From positions 20,891,501-20,955,500 of the forward strand of contig CM050454.1 of assembly GCA_027563935.2 (NCBI GenBank): a stretch of DNA of 64,000 nucleotides, in the 5' to 3' direction. Below, piece by piece: positions 22,250 through 33,398 of the stretch. The notes below the pieces were generated by a model that saw only the letters and a program-made list of their open reading frames with translations, made no database searches and was not told where the DNA came from. Numbering within the stretch: the first letter of the stretch is position 1; every line of letters starts with the position of its first letter. The stretch is from Costus lasius. Its lineage: Eukaryota; Streptophyta; Magnoliopsida; Zingiberales; Costaceae. The position numbers and the translations under genes were made by a program.

Positions 22250-23200
22250 AAAATTGTAGTGAACCGACCAATTTACCCTGAAACAAGTCAGACCGACATT
22301 TAGAACTTACATTACACCAAATATACAAGTCATATAAAGAAACCCAGATTACCATTAGATAGGAAATTTAATTACCTTTCCAACGACTACCTGAACCGGC
22401 CCGGATTCGACCGAATTGGGGTCGAACTGGTCGAAATTCAATTACTGACCCAACTGGAATTGAACCGCTCGGTCCGATTCAATTCGATTTCAAAACTCAG
22501 CGACCGGTTTATTTATAAATAAACCGCCGCCCAAACCCTAATTTTGGACCGAACCGACGTTCGCCCGCGCCGCCCAAACGCCGCCGCGCAAGGCTGCCGG
22601 ACTTGCGTCCGCTGCTTGTGCCGGCGAGCTCCCGAGGGCGCGTCGAAGATCGGATTGCCGACAAACTTCACCAGTAGACTCCCGACGATGAAGCGGGGCT
22701 CTACGACCAGCTTCGGCGAGTTTTTGACCCACAGTCGAAGCATCCGAAGCGACAGAAGGTATCGACGGTGGCGCCGCCGCCGTCGATACACAAAACTTAA
22801 CCAAACTCATCTATACCGAAACTGAATTTCACCAAAACTTCAGGAAAGGTAGGATACCTTGCTACGATGTTGTATCGTAGCCTATAGCCGAGAAATCACT
22901 GTCGATGGAGGCGCTGGTAGACTGGAACTTGTGGCGGCGCCGCTTGAGCTCTAGAGATGAGTTCGAGTTCGATTTCTCCCCTCTGGAGGCGCTTCGAGGC
23001 TTGAAGATGCTCTAGGTTCTGATTCTCATTGAGACGAGCGAAAGCCCTCTAATATAGAGGTAAAACGCGTCCAAGGTCGGCGAGATCGTGGCGGCGACTC
23101 GATCGCAGCAAAAATCAGAGAAGACGACGCGTCGACTCAATTTCTGATATTCAAATTTAAATCTAGATCAAATAGAATGGGTGCGATTTAAATAACAAAA

Positions 23201-23273
23201 GCAAACCTAGCCTAGTGGTTGGGCTCAGCTGATTCCGCAGACGCGTCGCGGGTTCGAGCCCTAGCGAACGCAG
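23201..23273 (+). other. tRNA-like unit 1 in the 3' LTR
   Basis: A box TAGCCTAGTGG at 23208 and B box GGTTCGAGCCC at 23251 are 43 bases apart. A T-run (TTTT) follows directly from about 23273, as a Pol III terminator would. Confidence 0.65.
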
Positions 23274-23341
23274 TTTTCATTTTAATTAAAATCAATTCAA
23301 ATCCGACTTAAAAAAAAGAAGCATGGATTAATATCAGAAAC

Positions 23342-23418
23342 GAAGACTTAGCTTGGTGGTTGGGCTGCGTCCGAAAATTGAACATGTTGCGAGTTCGAGC
23401 CCCCGCGAACGAATAATA
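23342..23418 (+). other. tRNA-like unit 2 in the 3' LTR
   Basis: A box TAGCTTGGTGG at 23349 and B box AGTTCGAGCCC at 23392 are again 43 bases apart. A TTTTT run follows near 23420. Confidence 0.6.
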
Positions 23419-23626
23419 AGTTTTTATATAAAACTTATTATTTTATCCTTTTAAAATTCTGAAAAATTTTAGAAAATCATAAAAATTAATATAATTTCTC
23501 GATTTCTAAAATAAAATTTTAATATTTATGAAATCAAGGTTATAACATTATCCACCCCTTAAAAAGAATTTGGTCCTCCAAATTCAGAGTACACAAAAAT
23601 AATAGCATAACTATGAAAGCTAAGAA

Positions 23627-24961
23627 TTAGACCAAGTCCAGAGTCTGTTGAGTCTCCTGCTGAGTATCCTGTTGAGTCTGCTGAGTCACTGTATAAACTC
23701 TTGCTGGAGTTGTAGATCGTTGCTAAGATCCTCTCTGTGGTATCTGATTAACTTGACCAGCTCTCTCCTGATAAGTCCTCGGTCTAGAGCTTTGCTGATA
23801 ACTTTGTTGTGGGGGTTGAAATCCTCTTCATGGGCAATCTACCTTATAATGACCCCAACCTTTGCAATAGTTGCATTGAATCTCATTGGAAGGGCATACA
23901 TTAGCCAAATGTCCTTCTTGATTACACTTAAAACATTTTCTCACAGACCCTGCTAAATTAAAGCTTGGTGCATATGAAGAATGTACAGGTCTCTGATGGC
24001 TATTAAATACTGCTCTTGATCTTTTCCCTCTGTTATCATAGGTTTCTGTCTCTACTGTTCTAGTTGACTGGCTGACTTTTCTCTTTTCTGCTAATTCTTG
24101 TACTTCCTCCATTTGTTTTTCTTTAGCCACATTTATTAGAGAAGCCTCTATCCTGAATGCTGTATTTACCACTGCCTGAAAACTATCTAAGGGGATAGTA
24201 TTCATCTGTTCCTTTATTGTATGGTGCAATCCTTTAATAAAAAGTTGGCATTTTCTCCTTTCAGTGGTTACTAACTCTGGAAATAAATCTGACAATCTCT
24301 CAAACTCAGTTACATAAATATTTACTGTCCTTTTTCCTTGTTTTAAATTTAAAAATTCCTACATCTGACTATCCTGAAAAGATTCTGGAAAATATTTCTC
24401 AAAGAATGCTCCTCTAAAATCAGTCCAAGAGATGGGATCATTTCCAAAAGTAACTCTCATTCCAGACCACCATGTCCCAGCTCTATCAAATAAGAAATAT
24501 GTGGCCAACTCTACCTTCTGCTCATCTGGACATCCTAAGGCCCTAAAGGTTAGCTCTACTTTTAGTAACCAATCTCTAGCAGCCCAAGGATCAGTAGTTC
24601 CTCCAAAATCACGAAATTGATCTTTTCCCAACTGTGAGAACTGCATCAGCATATTAGCTGACCTATCTGGTTGGTTTACTACTGGTTGTGGTACCAAAGA
24701 TGGAGAGGAAAATTCACCCTCATCCCTTACTGCTGCTTGTACTTCAGGGGAAGCATGTGGTGCTGCTTCTAACGGTACTGAGACTTCATACCCACTTCTT
24801 CTTCTTGTAGGGGCTCTAGGTAAGTTTTGAGGTAACTGTACTTCAGCTTTAGGAGAATTTCTAGCTTCTCCAATGCTGTGAGCACTCACCATCTGACTTC
24901 CACCTCCACGTCCTCTACTTCCTTGACTTGGAATTGCTCTGCCTCTAGTTCTTGGTGCCAT
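23627..24961 (-). pseudogene. Gag of the gag-only element, with three stops
   Basis: A 444-codon frame starts at ATG 24961 (MAPRTRGRAIPSQ) and ends at TAA 23627-23629. It breaks only at TAG 24359-24361, TGA 23828-23830 and TAG 23723-23725. Residues about 110-270 are a gypsy-type gag domain (FRDFGGTTDPWAARDWLLKV, FDRAGTWWSGM, FFEKYFPESFQDSQM, FERLSDLFPELVTTERRKC). Two zinc knuckles follow, CFKCNQEGHLANVC (23894-23945) and CNYCKGWGHYKVDC (23834-23874), then a Gln-rich tail. All three stops are one transition from CAG or CGA. The product would form particles; proteolysis and reverse transcription would need partner proteins. Confidence 0.9.
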
Positions 24962-25129
24962 CCTGTCAACAAAATAACATATTATATAATAATTTTTTAC
25001 CTATTCATTTATTTTAACCTTAACCCAAACCCAGTCCTGAGGTTCCTATATCCTTAGGGTTTCTTACTCAACCTGTAGTTCTGACCTGTGGGTTATGGGC
25101 CCACAGAAACTTATACCTCTGAACCTATA

Positions 25130-25141
25130 GCTCTGATACCA
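25130..25141 (-). other. Primer-binding site of the gag-only element
   Basis: On the minus strand TGGTATCAGAGC begins seven bases after the 5' LTR end. It matches the 3' end of initiator Met tRNA over 12 bases. Confidence 0.88.
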
Positions 25142-27286
25142 TTTTAATTGTCACGCCTCGGCGGGAAGCCAACTATTTCTAGCATAGGGTTCCCCAGGGA
25201 GTAACAATATTGATAGGAACCAAAGAACTACAATAATCCAATATCCTTTATTAAATAAATAATCCAAATTTATCATCAACGGTCTTATAACACAATATCT
25301 GAATGCAACTATCCAAATTATCAACTGAAATAAAATACAAAGACAAACTATCTCAACTCGGGCTGGTATCTACTATCTACTCTATCCCTCCCAGACGCTA
25401 ACTCCGTACCTGGAAGAGAAACAAAGGGGGTTAGCAAAAATGCTAAGTAGGAATCAACAAACATGGTGAGGGGATCAAATAACAAGATAATACAATGACA
25501 ATAACAACGATATACAAATAATATACAGAACGTCATGTAAATCATCAAGCTGACCAACAGATCTCAATCAAGAGCCGCACTCATTTTCAGAGTGTTTCCA
25601 CTGTTGCTCATGCAATGGAACGGCTGTCCTAAACAGCCCGGAGTGTTTCGTCTAACACTAACATCCGTAGTATTGTCCTCAAGACAACTGGCGGTGCCGT
25701 ACCGGCATCTCAGATAGCCCGATGCGCGTTGGAACTATAACTCAGATAAACAGACCACTGGAGAATAAATCATTCAGGTCAGAGGTCAATATATATCATG
25801 ACTTTATCATCACAGATTTACAACAGTTCCACATACTTATGCGTCAATATCTCAGATACATAATTGTTCAACCAGGCTCATAAGCCAATATATCAGATAT
25901 CTCAAAACAGGTTTGTTAACCATTCATATAGAAACAGAATATGACCAAATAATCAAGATAATTGAGTTCAAAAGGAATTTCAGAAACAAAACAAGCAAAC
26001 GAAGCAATCAGATATCAGTGTCAATTAATTCTATCATATGCATCATATATCAAGTCAAAGGATTAAGTAGCAAATCCTATTATTGACACTGTAAGAAAGG
26101 ATTAGGGTAAGATTCCTACCTCAATCGCTGTTATCCTGAATTCTTTTGAAAAGCCAGTAAGTTGTATATCAAACAATGCAAGCCGATTATTGGATCAACC
26201 ACTCTGTAACATGAGTTTGTACATGAACTCTATCAATAAATATTCTAATTTAAAAACCAAAACTACCAACATGTAGAACATAACCCTAAACCTAGAGAAC
26301 CACTCTTAGATCATATGAACCGAACCTAAAACCCACTGAACCAAAGGAATTGCAGTGAACCGATCAATTTACCCTGAACCAAGTCAGAACGACACTTAGA
26401 AGTTACATTACACCAAATATACAAGTCATATAAAGAAACCCAGATTACCATTAGATAGGAAATTTAATTACCTTTCCAACGACTACCTGAACCGGCCCGG
26501 ATTCGACCGAATCGGGGTCGAACCGGTCGAAATTCAATTACAGACCCAACTGGAATTGAACCGCTCGGTCCGGTTCAATTCGATTTCAAAACTCAGCGAC
26601 TGGTTTATTTATAAATAAACCGCCACCCAAACCCTAATTTTGGACTGAACCGACGTTCGCCCACGCCGCCCAAACGCCGCCGCGCAAGTCTGCCGGACTT
26701 GCATCCGCTGCTTGCGCCGGCGAGCTCCCGAGGGCGCGTCGAAGATCGGATCGCCGCCAAACTTTGCTAGTAGACTCCCGACGACGAAGCGGGGCTCTAC
26801 GACCAGCTTCGGCGAGTTTTTGACCCACGGTCAAAGCATCCAAAGCGACAGAAAGTATTGACGGTGGCACCACCGCCGTCGATACACAAAACTTAACCAA
26901 ACTCATCTATACCGAAATCGAATTTCACCAAAACTTTAGGAAAGGTAGGATACCTTGCTACGATGCTGTATCGTAGCCTAGAGCCAAGAGATCGCTGTCG
27001 ATAGAGGTGCTGGAAGACTGGAACTTGTGGCGGCGCCGCTTGAGCTACGGTGACGAGTTTGAGTTCCATTTCCCCCCTTTGGAGGCGCTTCGAGGCTTGA
27101 AGATGCTCTAGGTTCTGATTCTCATTGAGACGAGCGGAAGCCCTCTAATATAGAGGTAAACATGTCCAAGGTCGCGGCGGCGACTCGATCGCCGCAAAAA
27201 TCGGAGAAGACGACGCGTCGACTCGGTTTCCGAAATTCAAATTTAAATCTAGATCAAATAGAATGGGTGCGATTTAAATAACAAAA

Positions 27287-27360
27287 GCAAACCTAGCCCA
27301 GTGGTTAGGCTCAACTGATTCCGCGGATGCATCGCGGGTTCGAGCCCCAGCGAACGCGAT
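27287..27360 (+). other. tRNA-like unit 1 in the 5' LTR
   Basis: A box TAGCCCAGTGG at 27294 and B box GGTTCGAGCCC at 27337, 43 bases apart, followed by TTTT at about 27360. Confidence 0.65.
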
Positions 27361-27427
27361 TTTCTTTTTAATTAAAATCAATTCAAATCCGACTTAACAA
27401 AAAGAAGCATGGATTAATATTAGAAAT

Positions 27428-27505
27428 GAAGACTTAGCTTGGTGGTTGGGTTGCGTCCGAAAATTGAACGCGTCGTGGGTTTGAGCCCTTGCGAACGCAT
27501 AATAA
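27428..27505 (+). other. tRNA-like unit 2 in the 5' LTR
   Basis: A box TAGCTTGGTGG at 27435. The B box at 27478 reads GGTTTGAGCCC, one change (C to T at a CpG) from consensus. Spacing is again 43. Confidence 0.55.
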
Positions 27506-27633
27506 GTTTTTATATAAAACTTATTATTTTATCCTTTTAAAATTCCAAAAAATTTTAGAAAATCATAAAAATTAATATAATTTCTCCATTTCTAAAATAA
27601 AATTTTAATATTTATGAAATCAAGGTTATAACA

Positions 27634-27638
27634 TGCGT
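27634..27638. repeat. Target duplication TGCGT, right copy
   Basis: It matches 20941-20945 exactly. Confidence 0.92.
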
Positions 27639-29110
27639 CCCCCGAACGAGTTGTGTACGCCCTCCTGATGCGTGAGTCATGGGACTCGACCCCATGTGTC
27701 GACCCAACACCTCCAGCCGAGGTGTTCGCCCTCCTCTCTGAGATTAGCGACGTCAGTCCCGCGGACCTACCTTGCGGTCTCCCTCTGGCATGGTAAATCT
27801 AGCACGCGATTGACCTCATCCCGAGGGTGTCCCTCCCCAACCTACCCCCATCACCGCCTCAACCCAGCGGAGCACGCTGAACTACAGCGTCAGGTGGATG
27901 AACTCCTCACTAAGGGGTAGATCCACGAGAGCCTCAGCCCTTGTGTCTTCCCCGCGCTACTCACACCCAAGAAGAATGGGTCGTGGCGCATGTGTGTCGA
28001 TAGTCGTGCCATTAACAGGATCACTGTCAAGTATAGGTTCCCCATACCTCGGCTTGACGACATGCTGGATTTGATCTCCGGCGTGTCTTGGTTTTCCAAG
28101 CTCGACCTCCGAAGTGGATATAACCAAGTCCGCATTCGCGAGGGCGATGAATGGAAGACCGCGTACAAGACCAAGGATGGTCTCTACGAGTGGCTTGTCA
28201 TGCCATTCGGGTTGTCCAACGCCCCATCCACCTTCATGTGTTTGATGAGTCAAGTCCTCAAGCCCTACATGGGCAAGTTTTTGGTCGTCTACTTCGATGA
28301 CATTCTGATCTATATCCGGACCTGCGATGAGCACTTGGAGCATCTTCGCTCCACTTTCGACCTCCTACGCAAGGAACACCTCTTCCTTAACACGAAGAAG
28401 TGCGCCTTCATGACCAGCCGCGTGTACTTTCTGGGGTACATTGTCTCCAACCAGGGCTTGTCTGTCGACCCCGCCAAGATTGAGGCCATCTGGCATTAGC
28501 CTGAACCTCGCACCGTGTCCGAGGTCCGTAGCTTCTTGGGACTTGTGGGTTTTTACCGCCGGTTCATTCGGGGGTTCAGCATGATTGTGACCCCCCCCCC
28601 CCCCCAACCCAGAGCCTCTCTAAGGATGATTCCGAGTGGACCCCTGCCACCCAACGCGCCTTCGACGCCCTTAAGGATGCCTTGACCACAGCCCCGGTGT
28701 TGCGCCTCCTGGACTTCTCGAAAGTCTTCGAGGTCGCAGGCGATGCCTCCGGCATGGGCATCGGCGGTTCCCTTAGTCAAGAGGGTCATCCTGTGGCTTC
28801 TTTAGTGAGAAGCTGAACGCTGTCTGACAACGTTACTCCACCTATGACAAAGAATTCTATACCATCGTTTAGTCCCTTCGTCAGTGGAGACACTACCTCC
28901 TCCACCGTGAGTTCGTGTTGTCTAGCGACCATCAGGCCCTCTCTTTCCTTAGTGCCCAGAAGAAGTTGGGCGCCTGTCATGCTAAGTGGGTCGAATACCT
29001 ACAGCAATACTCCTTCGTGATTAACCATAAGGCGGATAAGGAGAACATCATCGCAGATGCCTTAAGTAGAGTCCGGACCCTTTTTATGCATGATGCGCAC
29101 TCATGTCAAC
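27639..29110 (+). pseudogene. Gypsy reverse transcriptase and RNase H, decayed
   Basis: One frame from 27672 to 28499 encodes the RT palm and fingers: ELQRQVDELLTKG, then [47 protein letters not shown] and the catalytic VYFDD (YFDD at 28290-28301). TAG codons interrupt at 27918-27920 and 28497-28499. A frame break around the 15-C run at 28591-28605 follows. RNase H remnants include VFEVAGDASGMGIGGSLSQ, HYLLHREFVLSSDHQALSFL and HAKWVEYLQQYSFVINHKA with NIIADALSR. Further stops are TGA 28825-28827 and TAG 28870-28872. The left end joins the insertion duplication. Confidence 0.9.
28591..28605. repeat. Homopolymer run of 15 C in gypsy pol
   Basis: Fifteen consecutive C in the RT connection region. 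Such a run slips easily and the reading frame changes here. Confidence 0.9.
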
Positions 29111-29329
29111 ACTTTTGACCATGTCAAAGATGAGTACACCACGTGCTCTGATTTTGGAGCCATCTACGCCGCCTTGACTGCATCCTCGGATCCTGAGTCC
29201 CATATCAGTTATGCGAAGGTTACCTTTTCCTGGGGAATCACTTGTGCATTCCCCGATCATCGCTTCGAGACCATCTCTTGCTCGAGCTGCACGCGGGCGG
29301 TGTTGCCGGTCACTACGGCTGCATTCCCT
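29111..29329 (+). pseudogene. Integrase N-terminal scrap of the gypsy element
   Basis: After the RNase H end, broken frames still show the beginning of integrase, with [16 protein letters not shown] in one frame near 29285-29325. The rest of integrase is gone: at about 29330 the text switches to LTR sequence (TGATGAAGCCCC). Confidence 0.65.
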
Positions 29330-30156
29330 GATGAAGCCCCGATGACCCCATTTCGACGTACATCACCCTCCTTACCATGTTGCTCCACCTCATGATGATC
29401 CAAAGGAGCCCAACAAGGTAATAATCCTGCGATCCCAATGCCAAAGCAAGCCTCCAGACCGTTTCATGAGCGTCATCAGCCCCCTTTCCATCCACACCGA
29501 GGTGGTTCAGCCCAAGCACACCACGAGCCGGCCCCCTGAGGGTCCAACCCCAAATGGGCCACACAATCACATCAGCAACACGACCCAAGAGCGGGCCGCA
29601 ACGGTGGTGATGCAGCCCACAACCTCCAAATTCTGCTACTTCATCACAGTGTGTTCCGAGCGAGTCTAAACTGCTTCCGTACAAAGACGCGGGAGCATAC
29701 AACCAGCTTCAAGGAATATTAGTTAGTAATTTGTTATTTCTTGTCTTGTAGTTGCAGATTGACCATTTTAGTCGCCTGCAAGGGTTGTTAGGTTGTTAAA
29801 GTAGGTTGTCTTTAGTAGCCTTCTCTTGTTCCCTCCCCTCTTACCCTATAAAAGAGGAGGTTGGGGTAGCTTCTTAGTTAGCTCTCTTAGTGCATAGAGA
29901 CCTCCTGGAGAGCTGAGGGCCTCTAGCGTGTTGAAGTCAAGCCGGTGCCTCATCTTCAGAGTTGTCGGGTCGAGGACGTCTCCGTGGTTCCAAGTTATCT
30001 CCACTTCCTGCTTTATAAGAAGTAAATCCCACCCTTCCGGTGGGTCAGGTTTGCCTATTTTTTTTCTCATTTCCTTGTGTGTTTATCCGCTGTGGTTTTC
30101 CCCCTCCATCACCCACAGCCATCCGTACGTCGAAGGTGTGGTCGGATCTTGCGGAA
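29330..30156 (+). repeat. Truncated 3' LTR of the gypsy element
   Basis: It matches the 5' LTR from about 17702 to about 18520. It lacks the first ~570 bases, including the 63-base array, and the last ~350 bases. TATA box at 29847-29853 is kept. Both ends are deletion points, so no target duplication can be read. Confidence 0.85.
29847..29853 (+). promoter_or_regulatory. TATA box in truncated gypsy LTR
   Basis: TATAAAA in the conserved context of this LTR family (compare 18221). Confidence 0.6.
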
Positions 30157-31888
30157 TCTACACCATTTGTCAAATATTGCAGAGGCGTGGTCGGAGGCTG
30201 TGTTTAAGCCTTATTTGTCAAATATTGTGGAATCTACACCATTTCTTATTTTTTATCATTTTTAATTAAAAAGTGTCATATTTTGATGGATTTTGAAAGA
30301 TCTGAGCACATGAATGGATTCCAGACGTCGAGACGAAGCCGCCCATCAATTTTCATGCAAATCGGAGATAGTCAGAAAATTACACCCCTGCCGTAATAAA
30401 TTTTACGGGTGTAATTTTCTGCCCAGATTACACCACTGCCATAATATTTTCCACAGGCCGTAATTTCTACCCAGAAATACATAGAAGAAAATATGGCAAT
30501 ACCATAATTATTTTTACAGGCTGTAATTTTTGACCTAGAATTCATAGAACCAAATTATGGTAGTGACGTAATCAAAATTATGGGCCGTAATTATATTTTT
30601 GAATAAGTCTTTTGCCGCCTCCAAAATCTAATTTTTTTTTTTCGAAGCCAAATTAGAAAGATCTGGGGCACAATTTCAAAATCCGTAAAAAGGGGATCGT
30701 TCTATATGAGGAGGAGAGGATTTGAGGACCGGGGGATCCAATTTCATCACCAATCGAGGGAGAAATCAAAAGAGGCATCCCTAGGGCTCGGCCTCTCGCC
30801 GAAAGGCGTAGAGGTCACCTTAGGCAGCAAAATTTATAGGAAAGCTTCACCCATAGGAGGAGATGATACACCAGAAATTTCAGATCAAAAGGAGTCCGAT
30901 CAGAGGAGAAATCGAAGAAACAAAATCTTAGCCAGGAGCAAAAATCATGAAACACTGTAGCAGCCGTTACTGTAGTAGTGCTGTAGCGCTACTGTAGCAG
31001 TGATGTTCATCCGAAACAAAAATCACAGCGCTGTGTAAATTTTTACACCCCCGTGAAATCAGTAACTTTTCTATTCTCCCTCTGTCAAATTCTAATTTTT
31101 TAATGAATTTCTATTGTATTTTTAACTCCATCGTAGCGTAACTTTTCTTGGGACGTGCGGGTGCAATTCCCTTAATTTCATAATGACTAGATAAACTTTA
31201 TTTCGTCAAGATAATTTTACCTTGATAATTCTACTTATGTGATGATTGCCTTTAATTCTTTCTAGTTTCATATTATCAACATGTATTGGAGTTTTTGCGA
31301 TATGGACTGAAAAGTGACTTGCGAGAACTTGGAACCCTAAAATTGAGATTTAGGAACTCATCGTAAGAAATTTGGTTTGTTCTATTTCTAAATTTTAAAA
31401 GTCTATTGCCTTGTTGATAATTCTGATCTAGGAAGAATTATTGAAATAAACATAAAGATATTGTAAGAAATTAAGTATCAGATCGTTGGAGAATCTTAAG
31501 TAGAATCTGTGAAACTAAAGTACGAAAGTGTTTAGTTTTCACTTGAGATGATTGACATAGAGATTGGATGCATGAAAGTGATCTTTGATTTCTTTGTCAT
31601 CTTTAACAATGAATAAATCTTGTGCGAAAGTGAGAATTGGTTATTTGTAAATTGTCTATGTGAAAGCGAGATGATTTCTTTATAAAGTAAATTATATCTT
31701 TATCAAAATAAGATTAGACTGGCGAGCACTTATTTATATCTAGTTATTAAAATTAAGGTGGATGAAACCCTAGTCCCAGCTTTTCTCTTTGATATTTCAT
31801 GTGATTTTCGTCTGCTTACTTCGTATTCGATTGCTTAGCTAGTGAGAAAACAACTATTTGATACTTAACACGTAGGTCTCTGTGGTTC
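30157..31888 (+). mobile_element. Tat/Athila-like LTR, left part
   Basis: The block from about 30260 has the family's pattern: a TTTTGAAAGATCTGAG start, repeated GCCGTAAT motifs (30390-30600), a TGAAACCCTAGTCCC phrase at about 31766, and the GCTTAGCTAGTGAG tail. It continues at 33399 after a second insertion. The stretch 30157-30250 holds a short direct repeat (GGAATCTACACCATTT at 30158 and 30228). A CTGTAG-rich palindromic stretch lies at 30953-31001. No gene is supported; the frame at 30706-30960 is probably leader-like LTR sequence. Confidence 0.6.
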
Positions 31889-33398
31889 TGATGCAGGGGC
31901 ATTACCACGAAGATCCAAAAGAATCAAGAAGCCCCCAATCCGCTATGGGAGGGCCCCTTGAAGAACTTCATTTATAGAAATATCTATGCTGAACACTTAT
32001 TTATTTTACTTTCATTTCTCAGTCGCTTAACTTTGATAAACTTATGACTTGTGGTCCAAGCTAGTCTTGATGTTTGCAAGACTAGTTGTGGACAATTTTG
32101 TGCTTACACTCTTAAGTTGTCATTGTAGTTAGGATGTAGCCTAGGATTTACTTTCAAGCTTTTGTTTTTATTTTGTAGTTTATGTAATAGGGTGTTGTAG
32201 CCTAGGTTCTTATCACATGTAATGCACCTACATGGCCCCTATGCTTCCCAGCCTTCAGATCCACCTTGCAAGACGATTCCATCACCACATGGAGGAGGTC
32301 AACATCAACCCAGGAAGTCAACGTCTCCAGCACCTCAACATTGTCAACACCCTCACAACAAATCTCCAGCCCAGCAAGTTCCAGCGCCTTCATGCCAGTC
32401 AACATCTTCAACAACAAAACAAGGACAACGGCATCCAATAACCACAACGGATGCCTCATCAGCATGCGCTAAAGAGCTCCAACACTTAACATTTCCACCA
32501 ACTGTCACAGCCAATCAAAGCCAGCTCCATCGGATACAACTTCAGCCAACTCCCGCATTACAAATTCCGCCAAGCTAATACAATTCTGCCAGCTCAGATC
32601 TGAACCGACCACACCTACCAATCAACAACCAAGCTACAGCTGCATTTGGCAACGACGAAGAAGGCCAAGAGTCACCATGAGATTGTAACGTTAGGAAGAA
32701 AGGGTTTAAGTCCATGTAGTTTTCCACACTTGCACTAAGTTGAAAATTCTGAGAAAAAACCGCGTTAGCATATGCTTGCCGAGGATTGCCTGAAGGCCCT
32801 TGTTGCTTGTGTTGAGGGTGACACAGAAGGCCCCTTGTGTTCTTGAGGGTGAGCCTTTGGCCCCTCTCCCTATCCATCTGAAGGTGAGCCGGACGGCCCT
32901 TCGATCCACCTCCATGCTGAGCAATAAACCATCATCTCCATTCACGCAAACCTTGGTGAACTTGAAGCTGTGATCATTGCTGATTTGCTGAAGCTGGGAA
33001 TACAAACGCGTAACTCAAACCTTCTCCCTGAAATCATCCCGGACGCTGCTGATTGACGATTACAAAGGGGCTCGGTCCCCTGCCTTCAAGGGGACCCAAG
33101 GTGTTCTCGTTCCCTCACTCTCTTACCACTTGAACTGCATGCTTGAAGTTTAAAGCCATCTACGCATCATTTGATTTTAATTAACTGAAATTACACTAGA
33201 GCCACATACTTAAGGGGTTCCTTGGGTTTAGGATTTTCCATCCTACATTAGTGGTATCAGAGCGACCCTTAAGTGCTCTCATTCATACCCTGTTAATCTG
33301 TTTTGTTTGAGAACAAAGTTTTGAAAACTATACTTGCTGAATTCTCTGCACTGTAGTTGTTCACTAAAATTCCTCTATCGGAACTTAAACATTGATTC
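31889..33398 (+). mobile_element. Gypsy-type LTR fragment with primer-binding site, nested in the Tat-like LTR
   Basis: The insertion lies between GGTTC (31884-31888) and GATTC (33394-33398), after which the Tat-like LTR resumes with GATATCTTTTTATTAC. Its first bases in one frame read PRRSKRIKKPPIRYG, like a polyprotein tail, so it may begin inside pol. The 5' LTR-like part ends at CCATCCTACA (33247) and is followed by TTAG and the primer site at 33252. Only about 130 bases of interior follow. Its family is not certain. Confidence 0.55.
33252..33263 (+). other. Primer-binding site for initiator Met tRNA
   Basis: TGGTATCAGAGC occurs four bases after the LTR end CATCCTACA. Confidence 0.75.

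Larger units (their letters stand above)
20946..23547 (-). repeat. 3' LTR of the gag-only element
   Basis: It is 2602 bases against 2485 in the partner. Most of the excess is two tandem duplications absent from the partner: a 21-base unit at 21919-21960 and a 72-base unit at 22106-22249. Two tRNA-like units lie near its right end. Confidence 0.92.
20946..27633 (-). mobile_element. Complete gag-only LTR retrotransposon (TR-GAG-like)
   Basis: Two LTRs of about 2.6 and 2.5 kb (20946-23547 and 25149-27633) flank only 1.6 kb of interior, which is filled by one gag frame. The terminal bases are TGTCACGCC and GGTTATAACA on the plus strand. On the minus strand the 5' LTR is followed by TGGTATCAGAGC, and a purine-rich AAGGGGTGGA precedes the 3' LTR. 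The exact TGCGT duplication proves insertion by an integrase. No protease, RT, RNase H or integrase is present, so these must come from another element. The design matches the plant TR-GAG class, in which gag is the only gene. Confidence 0.93.
25149..27633 (-). repeat. 5' LTR of the gag-only element
   Basis: It pairs with 20946-23547 at high identity by eye, with substitutions and the two duplications as the main differences. It ends at GGTTATAACA, followed by the right TGCGT. Confidence 0.92.
17135..30156 (+). mobile_element. Decayed Ty3/gypsy element with a nested gag-only element
   Basis: The order is 5' LTR (17135-18875), primer site, gag (18996-20207), protease (20225-20812), RT and RNase H (27639-29110), a scrap of integrase, then a truncated 3' LTR (29330-30156). 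The RT style and the CRM-like gag suggest a chromovirus, but no chromodomain can be seen because most of integrase is missing. The nested element at 20946-27633 splits the region between protease and RT. Coding parts carry many stops and frameshifts. Confidence 0.88.

Noticed and set aside
23201..23418. True tRNA genes
   Set aside because: A and B boxes and spacing are tRNA-like, but acceptor and T stems do not pair and the units lie in an LTR in every copy. They are listed as tRNA-like units only.
17135..30156. Assignment of the gypsy element to the centromeric CRM lineage
   Set aside because: Gag and RT resemble chromoviruses, but the integrase C-terminus with the diagnostic domain is deleted and nothing else indicates a centromere.
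32222..32578. 118-codon Pro- and Gln-rich forward frame
   Set aside because: It lies in the LTR part of a gypsy insertion, overlaps frames in other phases and has no domain.
31889..33398. A complete short LTR element (TRIM-like)
   Set aside because: Only one LTR end and one primer site are seen, no second LTR follows, and the flanking duplication (GGTTC and GATTC) is imperfect. It is kept as a fragment.
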